From Acidobacteriaceae bacterium (lineage in GTDB: Bacteria; Acidobacteriota; Vicinamibacteria; Vicinamibacterales; CAVVIG01), in contig JAISPN010000182.1 of assembly GCA_031274845.1 (NCBI GenBank), positions 1-11,155 of the forward strand: 11,155 nt of DNA, given 5' to 3'. Shown here in pieces: positions 1-5,760 of this stretch. Position 1 is the first letter of the stretch. Every line of letters starts with the position of its first letter. A program made the translations under genes and the position numbers. The notes under the pieces were generated by a model, which was not told the origin of the DNA, did not search any database, and was given only the letters and a program-made list of their open reading frames with translations.

Positions 1-312
1 CTGCACGGCACGAATTCGAAGGACCGCCGGATTGGCGCCGATGCCATTCTGCGCGCGCTTGTTGGCGCGGGCGCCGTGGGTCTCATCACGACGCACGATC
101 TGGCGCTTGCCGAGTTCGTGAACGAGCCGGACGCGAAGGCCAGAAACGTCCACTTTGAGGATCGCATCGAGGACGGCGTGATGCGTTTCGATTACCGGAT
201 GCGCGACGGCATCGTGACGCGCAGCAACGCGATTGAGTTGATGCGCGCCGTCGGCATCGACGTGGACCCGCGTCACACGGCGCGTGAGGCGGACGAATCC
301 TCAGGCGGATAG
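1..312 (+). CDS. MutS-family ATPase, C-terminal fragment (5' end outside window)
   Basis: This frame is open from the first base to a TAG at 310-312 and gives the last 103 residues of a MutS-type ABC ATPase. The visible part starts just after the expected Walker B acidic pair. Residues 2-8 (HGTNSKD) fit the D-loop region, and TTHD at 30-33 is the switch (H-loop) histidine. The following stretch, with FDYRMRDG and then TRSNAIELMRAVG, is typical of the MutS-like branch common in Acidobacteria and Bacteroidetes rather than of classical MutS, which carries mismatch-recognition domains. The lineage within MutS cannot be settled because the N-terminal domains are missing. The role in DNA mismatch or recombination processing is therefore inferred from the family only. 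The protein ends in a short acidic/Gly tail, and its last four codons overlap the end of the convergent amidase gene. Confidence 0.85.
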   Translation: MHGTNSKDRRIGADAILRALVGAGAVGLITTHDLALAEFVNEPDAKARNVHFEDRIEDGVMRFDYRMRDGIVTRSNAIELMRAVGIDVDPRHTAREADESSGG

Positions 313-1641
313 CGCGCCGAGCGTCTGTTCCACTGTGCGCGCGAGGGTGAGGAGCGCGCTGGTTTGCATCCGCGTCCCGACGAGCTGAAGGCCGACCGGC
401 AGTCCGGTGGACGAACGAGCAATCGGCAGCGAGATGGCGGGGTGGCCGGTGACGTTGAAGAGCTGCGTCAGGCGGAGCATGGCATTGCGGACCGGTTCCT
501 GCCGTCCGGCGATCTCAACCGTCGTTGTGCCGAGCGCCGGCGCGACAAGCGGCAGCGTCGGCAGTATCAACGCATCGTAGCCGCTGAGCGCGGCGTCAAC
601 GGATCGCCGCAAGAGATCCCGCCCTGCGAGCGCGCGGACGTAATCTTCCGCGAGCACATAGCGCGCGGTTTCAAGACGCAGACGCACCGGTTCGGTGTAA
701 CGCTCCGGCATCGTATCGAGCGCCACGGCGTGATACGGCGCGGCATCGCCAAACGCGAGCATGACGTAGACCGCTGGCGTCAGTGCGACGTGGTTGATGG
801 TGACCTCGCCGATCGTCGCACCCGCCGCTCGCAACTGTTCGATGGCCTGTTCGAACGAGCGCCGGACATCTGTCTCGATGGCATCCAGAAAGTACGGCGT
901 TGGAATGGCCAAACGAAGCGTGTTCGCGGCGCGTGCGTGGATGGTCCGTTGCGCGGGCAGTCCGCGTAGGACCTGATAGACGATTGCCGCGTCCGTGACG
1001 GTTTGCGTGAGTGGTCCCGCGTGGTCGAGCGTCTTTGACAGCGGCACGACGCCGTCGCACGAGAGCTCGTCGTAGGTCGGCTTGAGTCCGACGATGCCGC
1101 AGGCGGCGGCCGGGATACGAATCGATCCGCCGGTATCGGTGCCGAGTGTGGCGAGCGCCATCCCCGTCGCAACGCTCACGGCCGATCCACCACTCGATCC
1201 GCCAGAGACGCGCGCTGGATCGATGGGATTGCGTACTGGTCCGTAGCCGGATTCTTCGTTCGTCGTGCCTAGCGCGAACTCGTGCAGGTTGGTTTTGCCG
1301 ATGAGCACCGCGCCCGCGTGGCGCAGCGTGTTCACAAGCGCGGCATCGCTCGTGGCGACGTGGCCATCACGCACATGTGACGCGGCCGTCGTCGGCTGTC
1401 CGTCCACGTCGAAGAGATCCTTCAGCGAAAACGGCACGCCGTGGAGTGGTCCCCGGTCGAGACCGGAGGCGAGTTCCTCGTCGGCGATACGCGCCTGCTG
1501 CCGCGCTTCTTCGGCGGTGACGAGGATGAAGGCGTTCAGCCGCGGGTTGTCGCGTTCGATTGCCTGCAAACACGTGTCGGTGACTTCTTGCGCGCTGACG
1601 CGCCGCTCTCGCCAGAGTCGAGCGAATTCTTCAACGGTCAT
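301..1641 (-). CDS. Amidase-signature family hydrolase
   Basis: A 446-aa enzyme of the amidase signature family (GatA, FAAH, AtzF relatives), which hydrolyses carboxamide bonds through a Ser-cisSer-Lys triad. All three residues are visible: Lys74 in SLKD, Ser149 in SGGSSGGS and Ser173 in DTGGSIRIP. Their spacing (75 and 24 residues) matches that of GatA. CGIVGLKPT (181-189) follows as expected. The C-terminal GHPAISLPI and GLPVGLQLVG segments are also family hallmarks. It is shorter than GatA (about 485 aa), and no GatB or GatC gene is nearby, so a free amidase is more likely than the tRNA amidotransferase subunit. The substrate cannot be told from sequence. There is no signal peptide, so it is probably cytoplasmic. 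The ATG at 1641 lies inside the 3' end of the preceding 52-codon ORF (11-nt overlap), and only a weak purine-rich ribosome site is seen, so translation is probably coupled. It is the last gene of the methyltransferase operon. Confidence 0.9.
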   Translation of the reverse strand: MTVEEFARLWRERRVSAQEVTDTCLQAIERDNPRLNAFILVTAEEARQQARIADEELASGLDRGPLHGVPFSLKDLFDVDGQPTTAASHVRDGHVATSDAALVNTLRHAGAVLIGKTNLHEFALGTTNEESGYGPVRNPIDPARVSGGSSGGSAVSVATGMALATLGTDTGGSIRIPAAACGIVGLKPTYDELSCDGVVPLSKTLDHAGPLTQTVTDAAIVYQVLRGLPAQRTIHARAANTLRLAIPTPYFLDAIETDVRRSFEQAIEQLRAAGATIGEVTINHVALTPAVYVMLAFGDAAPYHAVALDTMPERYTEPVRLRLETARYVLAEDYVRALAGRDLLRRSVDAALSGYDALILPTLPLVAPALGTTTVEIAGRQEPVRNAMLRLTQLFNVTGHPAISLPIARSSTGLPVGLQLVGTRMQTSALLTLARTVEQTLGALSA

Positions 1642-1789
1642 GGGTCTCGCCGCCAGCGCGCTCTGTCAACGACGCTTTTCGCAGCGTCGTCATCGATTGC
1701 GCAAGCCCTTCGAGGAGCGGTGTGAGTTGTGGGAGGCCACGCCGTTCCGCATCGGCGATGGCCGCCTTGAGCCAGGCTTCGACAGTCAT
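1631..1789 (-). CDS. Small unrecognised 52-aa protein, possible amidase partner
   Basis: This short ORF sits exactly between the methyltransferase and the amidase. Its ATG (1789-1787) overlaps the methyltransferase TGA in an ATGA arrangement, and its own TGA (1633-1631) lies inside the amidase coding region. It starts MTVEAWLKAAIADAERR and continues with a Leu/Pro-rich GLPQLTPLLEGLAQ segment. Two amphipathic helices are likely (about residues 3-17 and 23-39), followed by a polar tail. No membrane segment, signal peptide or metal motif is seen. Overlap on both sides argues for a real, translationally coupled gene. I do not recognise the family. Small helical proteins next to amidases (GatC; AtzG beside AtzE) act as structural subunits, so a partner role is possible, but I see no clear sequence match to those families. 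Confidence 0.6.
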   Translation of the reverse strand: MTVEAWLKAAIADAERRGLPQLTPLLEGLAQSMTTLRKASLTERAGGETHDR

Positions 1790-2436
1790 AATCGCTTGAC
1801 CGAAATAGCCACGCCGTCCCGCAAGGGCACCGTGGCGGTGATGAGAGAAGGATGCGCGTTCAGCCGCTGGTTGTATTCGGCGATTGCGCGCGTGTCGTCA
1901 GCGTTTCTGGACGGATTCTTGACAAAGCCGGGCACCACTTCGCCGTCCCAGAGCACGTTGTCGCTGATGAGCATGCCGCCCGGACGCAGTACGTTGACGA
2001 GTTTATCGAGCAGCGTGACGTACAGCGGCTTGTAGCCGTCCTGAAAGATGAGGTCGAAGGGGCCAGACACTTTGTTGATGAGGAGCGCCGCGTCGCCGAC
2101 GAGGACGTTGACACGACCTGCAAGCCCGGCACGCGCGAAATTGGCGCGCGCGATTTTGGCGCGGCCGGGATCTTTCTCGATCGTGAGCAGCATGCCGCCG
2201 GGCGGGAGCGCGCCTGCGAGCCAGACGCCTGAGTATCCGATGGCGGTGCCGATTTCAAGAATCCGTTGCGCGCCGTTTACGTGCGCGAGCACGCGGAGCA
2301 GCGCGCCAACTTCGGCGTCAACCAGTGGGAGCTGTGCTGCGGCGCCGTCGCGCGCGATCTGTTCGAGCATCTCGTCGCCAGCGCGATTCAGGCCGTGCAG
2401 GTACTGTTCGATCTCGGCGGGAACGATCTGACCCAT
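1786..2436 (-). CDS. Class-3 (CCoAMT-like) SAM-dependent O-methyltransferase
   Basis: A 216-aa cation-dependent O-methyltransferase (Methyltransf_3, the caffeoyl-CoA and catechol O-methyltransferase fold). The SAM-binding motif I is ILEIGTAIGYSG (59-70). Glu87 in TIEKD is placed to bind the SAM ribose. The metal ligands expected for the family are Asp133 in FQDGYK and Asp159-Asn160 in LISDNVLW. RPGGMLISDN and the trailing GDGVAISVK-like end (RDGVAISVK) complete the pattern. These enzymes methylate hydroxyls of catechol-like or other small aromatic acceptors in the cytoplasm; the substrate here is unknown. I chose the ATG at 2436 over an in-frame start at 2466 because GGGGTAAGG lies 8 nt upstream of it and homologues begin near here. 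The longer form would also run into the divergent pyk coding region. It is the first gene of the three-gene minus-strand operon. Confidence 0.9.
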   Translation of the reverse strand: MGQIVPAEIEQYLHGLNRAGDEMLEQIARDGAAAQLPLVDAEVGALLRVLAHVNGAQRILEIGTAIGYSGVWLAGALPPGGMLLTIEKDPGRAKIARANFARAGLAGRVNVLVGDAALLINKVSGPFDLIFQDGYKPLYVTLLDKLVNVLRPGGMLISDNVLWDGEVVPGFVKNPSRNADDTRAIAEYNQRLNAHPSLITATVPLRDGVAISVKRL

Positions 2437-2441
2437 ATAAT
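2436..2441 (+). promoter_or_regulatory. Candidate -10 box (TATAAT) for pyk
   Basis: A perfect plus-strand TATAAT begins on the first base of the divergent methyltransferase start codon. It ends 12 nt before the pyk ATG, so transcription would start near 2448-2449 and leave a leader of only about 5 nt. No good -35 is seen at 16-18 bp upstream, within methyltransferase coding sequence. Confidence 0.5.
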
Positions 2442-2444
2442 GAA

Positions 2445-2453
2445 CCTTACCCC
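2445..2453 (-). promoter_or_regulatory. Ribosome binding site of the O-methyltransferase
   Basis: Read on the minus strand this is GGGGTAAGG, with AAGG ending 8 nt before the ATG at 2436. It decides the start at 2436 rather than 2466. It fills about half of the 17-bp gap between the two divergent start codons and abuts the pyk ATG. Confidence 0.6.
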
Positions 2454-3863
2454 ATGCGACAAACAAAAATTATAGCGACCGTCGGGCCTGCGTCCGATTC
2501 AGATGAGACGCTCGACGCGTTGTTGGCGGCCGGCGCGGATGTGTTCCGTCTCAACTTCTCGCACGGCACCCACGAGACACACGCGGCCACCTATCAGCGG
2601 ATTCGTCAGGCGTCGGCCCGCGCGAAGCGCGAGGTGGCGGTCCTGCAGGATCTCGGCGGTCCGAAGATCCGCACCGGCCGGCTCGAAGGCGGCCGGCCGA
2701 TCACGCTGACGCGCGGAGAAACGCTGCGGATCGCGACCGGCGACATCGCCGGCAACGTGGAACGGATTTCGACGACGTTTGCGGGGCTGGCGAAGAATGC
2801 GCATCCGGGCGACCGGTTGTTGCTCTCCGACGGCACGATCGAACTGCTCGTCGAGAGCTCGGACGGCGCGGAAATTGTGACGAAGGTGGTCGAAGGCGGG
2901 GTGCTCGGTCAGCACAAAGGCATCAATGCGCCAGGCATCGAGCTTCCGGAATCCGCGCTGACGCCGAAGGACATCGAAGACCTTCGGTTCGGGCTAGCGC
3001 TCGGGATGGATCTCGTCGCGCTCAGCTTCGTGCAGTGCGCCGCGGATCTGCAGGCCGCGCGCGCGGTTATCGCTGAAGCCGGCGCGAAGGTGACGGTCAT
3101 TGCGAAGATCGAACGTCCGAAGGCGGTCGAGAATCTGGACGAGATTCTGTCGAACTGCGACGCGGTGATGATTGCGCGTGGCGATCTCGGCCTCGAAATG
3201 CCGCTGGAGCAGGTGCCACGCGCGCAAAAGGAGATCATCGGACACGCGCGTGCCAGAGACGTGCCGGTCATTCTGGCGACGCAGGTGCTCGAGTCGATGA
3301 CGATCGAAGGACGTCCGACCCGCGCGGAAGTCAGCGATGCGGCCAACGCCGTCGACGAGAGCGTGGACGCCATCATGCTTGCGGGCGAGACGGCGTCCGG
3401 GGCGTATCCGGTCCGCTCGGTGGAAACGCTCGATCGCATCATTCGCGACGCCGAATCGTTTGGCGTCGCCACTCGCGCGGTGTCGCCGTCGTCGCCAGCG
3501 CGGGATCACGTCGATGCCATCTGTCAGGCCGCGGTGACGCTGGCCGAGCAGGGCAACGCCGAAGCGATTATTGCCGTCACGCGCGGCGGTCACACGGCGC
3601 GGCGTCTGTCGGCGTTCAGGCCGCGCGTGCCGGTGATTGCCACGACCGATACGTCGGCGCTGGCGCGTCAGCTCACGTTGAACTGGGGGATCTTTCCGCT
3701 CACCGCGACACTGGTGGACCGCGTCGACGATGTCGGGACGTTTGTCGGGCGGACGCTCATCGAACGCAAGCTCGTGAAGGCTGGCGCGATCGTCGTTCTC
3801 GTCAGCATTCATCCCGATCGTGGCCGGGTCGACGCCAACTACCTCAAGCTGCAGCGGTTCTAA
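2454..3863 (+). CDS. pyk: Pyruvate kinase
   Basis: A 469-aa pyruvate kinase, which converts phosphoenolpyruvate and ADP to pyruvate and ATP at the end of glycolysis. The N-terminal barrel begins with KIIATVGPAS and FRLNFSHG (Arg32, Asn34, Ser36). The B-domain lid follows at about 72-165. Catalytic Lys218 (IAKIERP), the metal ligands Glu220 and Asp244 (MIARGDLGLEMP), and Thr276 (LATQVLESM) are all present. The C-terminal allosteric domain starts at about residue 345. Lys71 in GGPKIRTG occupies the position (Glu117 of rabbit muscle enzyme) where Lys is associated with K+-independent activity. The frame stays open upstream to 2325, but that part is antisense to the methyltransferase and has no pyruvate-kinase character, so the start is 2454. 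No Shine-Dalgarno precedes it. The mscS gene follows after 6 nt. Confidence 0.96.
   Translation: MRQTKIIATVGPASDSDETLDALLAAGADVFRLNFSHGTHETHAATYQRIRQASARAKREVAVLQDLGGPKIRTGRLEGGRPITLTRGETLRIATGDIAGNVERISTTFAGLAKNAHPGDRLLLSDGTIELLVESSDGAEIVTKVVEGGVLGQHKGINAPGIELPESALTPKDIEDLRFGLALGMDLVALSFVQCAADLQAARAVIAEAGAKVTVIAKIERPKAVENLDEILSNCDAVMIARGDLGLEMPLEQVPRAQKEIIGHARARDVPVILATQVLESMTIEGRPTRAEVSDAANAVDESVDAIMLAGETASGAYPVRSVETLDRIIRDAESFGVATRAVSPSSPARDHVDAICQAAVTLAEQGNAEAIIAVTRGGHTARRLSAFRPRVPVIATTDTSALARQLTLNWGIFPLTATLVDRVDDVGTFVGRTLIERKLVKAGAIVVLVSIHPDRGRVDANYLKLQRF
2469..2474 (-). promoter_or_regulatory. Candidate -10 box (TATAAT) for the methyltransferase operon
   Basis: A perfect TATAAT on the minus strand lies inside pyk codons 6-7 (Ile-Ile). 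It predicts transcription starting near 2462 and a leader of about 25 nt that includes the ribosome site. The -35 is weak (TCGGAC at a 17-bp spacer). A perfect AT hexamer in DNA this GC-rich, at the right distance from a start, is the main evidence. Confidence 0.5.
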
Positions 3864-3869
3864 GAGAAC

Positions 3870-4718
3870 ATGTTCGACGACTTCACTCAGCCCTGGGAAC
3901 TGCGCCTCATCGTCGACTGGGTGTTGACCCACGGCGTACGCATTCTCGTCATCTTCGTTGCCGCGGTGGTCGTCCGCCGCGCTGCGGTCATGGCCATCGG
4001 CCGCGTGCGGCACCATGTCGGCCACGGTCATACTCACGGGGAAGCAGACGCCGAAACGCAGCGGCGCGCGAGCACGATCGCCGGGATTTTAGAGCGCCTC
4101 GTGGCCGTGCTGATCTGGTCGGTTCTGGGGATGATGCTGCTGCGCGAGCTGTCGATCGATGTGATGCCGGTGCTGACCGGCGCTGGCATCGCGGGGCTGG
4201 CGATCGGCTTTGGCGCGCAGAATCTGGTGCGGGATGTGATCTCCGGGTTTTTTCTCATCCTTGAAGATCAGGTGCGCGTCGGCGATTCCGCGCGGGTCAA
4301 CGACATCACCGGCACCATCGAGCAGGTCAACCTGCGTACGATCGTGGTGCGCGACGGGGAAGGTGCCGTTCACATGTTTCCCAACGGCACGGTCAGCTCG
4401 CTGGCGAATCTCAGCAAGCAGTACTCGTACGCGGTCGTCGATGTGCGGGTGGCTTATAACGAGAATCTCGATCGCGTCAACGGGACACTGCGCGAGATCG
4501 GTGAAGCGATGCAGCGCGATCCAGCGTGGGGCCCGCTGGTGCTCGAGCCAATCGAGCTTGGCGGGATCGTGTCGCTCGCCGACAACGTCGCCACGCTTCG
4601 GTTGCGATTTAAGACCGTGCCGCTCACGCACGGACGCGTCGCCAACGAACTCCGGAAACGCGTGATGACGACGTTTGTGAAACGCGGCATCCGGCCCTAT
4701 GCGCCAGTGATTATGTGA
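3870..4718 (+). CDS. MscS-type small-conductance mechanosensitive channel
   Basis: A 282-aa inner-membrane channel of the MscS family, which opens under membrane tension and releases solutes on osmotic downshift. Three membrane segments are visible: about 22-45, 72-94, and a pore-lining helix from about 98. That helix has the small-residue pattern GAGIAGLAIGFGAQNLVRD followed by SGFFLILEDQVRVGD, the strongest family signature. The beta domain (about 135-185) contains FPNGTVSSLANLS, and the C-terminal alpha/beta domain ends near residue 280. The length is close to E. coli MscS (286 aa). An unusual His-rich patch (H48, H49, H52, H54, H56) occupies the loop between segments 1 and 2. It starts 6 nt after the pyk stop with only a weak purine stretch before it, so it is probably cotranscribed and coupled with pyk. 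Confidence 0.92.
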   Translation: MFDDFTQPWELRLIVDWVLTHGVRILVIFVAAVVVRRAAVMAIGRVRHHVGHGHTHGEADAETQRRASTIAGILERLVAVLIWSVLGMMLLRELSIDVMPVLTGAGIAGLAIGFGAQNLVRDVISGFFLILEDQVRVGDSARVNDITGTIEQVNLRTIVVRDGEGAVHMFPNGTVSSLANLSKQYSYAVVDVRVAYNENLDRVNGTLREIGEAMQRDPAWGPLVLEPIELGGIVSLADNVATLRLRFKTVPLTHGRVANELRKRVMTTFVKRGIRPYAPVIM

Positions 4719-4884
4719 AGCTCGGCGACCGCGCGTGTTTCGTTTTTTTAAATACGCCTGCACGAGCTCGCCGAGACCAGCGCTCCTCATAAAGGACACC
4801 GCGTTGCCGTTGGTGAGCGGCCCGTCCACAGGCGTGACCTGGCGTGAAAAGCGCCTGCATGACATCTGCTAAAGTGCGATCTAT
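4719..4884. other. 166-bp non-coding stretch between mscS and the LOG gene
   Basis: No convincing gene is seen here. Arms CTCGGCGA (4721-4728) and TCGCCGAG (4768-4775) are complementary and enclose seven T's (4743-4749), but the T-run is in the loop, so this is not a normal terminator. GGCGTGA occurs twice exactly 10 bp apart (4831 and 4841). CAGGCG (4829-4834) can pair with CGCCTG (4852-4857). A LOG promoter lies at the right end. On the minus strand, frames here give short peptides that I could not assign. Confidence 0.5.
4867..4875 (+). promoter_or_regulatory. Candidate extended -10 (TGCTAAAGT) for the LOG gene
   Basis: TGC followed by TAAAGT matches the TGnTAnnnT extended -10 pattern and resembles TGCTAGACT before the RRM gene. 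It ends 9 nt before the ATG at 4885, so the transcript should have almost no leader. No ribosome binding site precedes this gene, and no good -35 is visible. Confidence 0.4.
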
Positions 4885-5748
4885 ATGTCACAGCAGCCGT
4901 TGGCGTACCTGAACCCGGCGTTTATTGAAAGCGCCGAGGGACGCCCGATTCGACTTCTCTCCGAATATCTCGAGCCGCACCAACGTTTCTCCGAGCAGCG
5001 CATTCAGGACACGGTGGTCTTCTTCGGGTCGGCGCGGGTCAGCAGCCGCGATCGCGCGCTGCGCGCGCTTGAGACGCTCACGTCACGTGGCGCCAGTGGG
5101 ACGGATGCGGGGTACGAAGCCGAGTTGCAGCGCTCACGGAAAGCGGTGGAGTGGGCGCGCTACTACGAAGACGCGCGCGAAGTGGCGCATCTGCTGACGA
5201 CGTGGAGTCTGTCGCTCAAATCGGAGAACCATCGATTCGTCGTCACGTCTGGCGGCGGCCCCGGCATCATGGAGGCGGCGAACCGTGGCGCGAAGGAGGC
5301 TGGCGGTAAAACCATCGGTCTCAACATCCGGTTGCCCTACGAGCAGGATCCGAACCGCTACATCACCGAAGGGTTGCACTTCGAGTTCCACTACTTCTTC
5401 ATGCGCAAGTTCTGGTTTGCGTACCTGGCGACGGCGATCGTGGTGTTTCCCGGCGGCTTTGGGACGTGCGATGAACTGTTTGAAATCCTGACGCTGGTTC
5501 AGACCGACAAGATCTCGAAGCGCACGGCGGTTATCCTCTACGGCCGCGAATACTGGGATCAGGTGCTCCACCTGCAACCGCTGGCGGAGTGGGGCGCCAT
5601 TGCCGAAAAAGATCTCGCGCTTCTGAACTACGTGGATACGCCGCAACAAGCGTTCGAGCTGTTGCGCGATCACCTGACAGCACACCACCTCCAGCCGGGG
5701 ACGGCGCAGGAGGCGGCGGCGCCGGGGATCGCGAAAACCAGAGGGTAA
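4885..5748 (+). CDS. LOG-family protein (TIGR00730-like nucleotide phosphoribohydrolase)
   Basis: A 287-aa Rossmann-fold protein of the LOG family, formerly mislabelled 'lysine decarboxylase'. Members cleave the N-glycosidic bond of nucleoside 5'-monophosphates (plant and bacterial cytokinin activation; PpnN-type nucleotide salvage). The two family motifs are intact: SGGGPGIMEAANRGA (122-136) and FPGGFGTCDELFE (188-200), with Glu197 and Arg174 (FFMRKF) as the expected catalytic pair. It is a long form: short LOG proteins are about 180-200 aa, while this one has about 40 extra N-terminal residues and an insertion between VVFFGSAR (44-51) and the glycine loop. The substrate cannot be predicted. 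It is cytoplasmic, with no signal peptide. It appears monocistronic and is convergent with the namZ-like gene, 12 bp separating the two stops. Confidence 0.87.
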   Translation: MSQQPLAYLNPAFIESAEGRPIRLLSEYLEPHQRFSEQRIQDTVVFFGSARVSSRDRALRALETLTSRGASGTDAGYEAELQRSRKAVEWARYYEDAREVAHLLTTWSLSLKSENHRFVVTSGGGPGIMEAANRGAKEAGGKTIGLNIRLPYEQDPNRYITEGLHFEFHYFFMRKFWFAYLATAIVVFPGGFGTCDELFEILTLVQTDKISKRTAVILYGREYWDQVLHLQPLAEWGAIAEKDLALLNYVDTPQQAFELLRDHLTAHHLQPGTAQEAAAPGIAKTRG

Positions 5749-5760
5749 GGTCTCTCGCGA

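Noticed and set aside
2325..2453. Extended N terminus for pyruvate kinase
   Set aside because: The 43 extra residues are Arg-rich, antisense to the methyltransferase gene, and precede the point where pyruvate kinases begin.
2994..4037. Long open frame of 347 codons on the minus strand across pyk and mscS
   Set aside because: It is antisense to clear pyruvate kinase and MscS coding. Its product is Arg/His/Asp-rich with no domain pattern, as expected from high-GC codon bias.
4721..4775. Intrinsic terminator after mscS
   Set aside because: The T-run lies inside the loop of the only good stem rather than after it, and no GC-rich hairpin directly precedes the T's.
4089..4865. Open frame of 258 codons on the minus strand covering mscS and the following gap
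   Set aside because: Most of it is antisense to mscS. Only the first 49 or so codons fall in non-coding DNA; they look somewhat protein-like but match no family I know.
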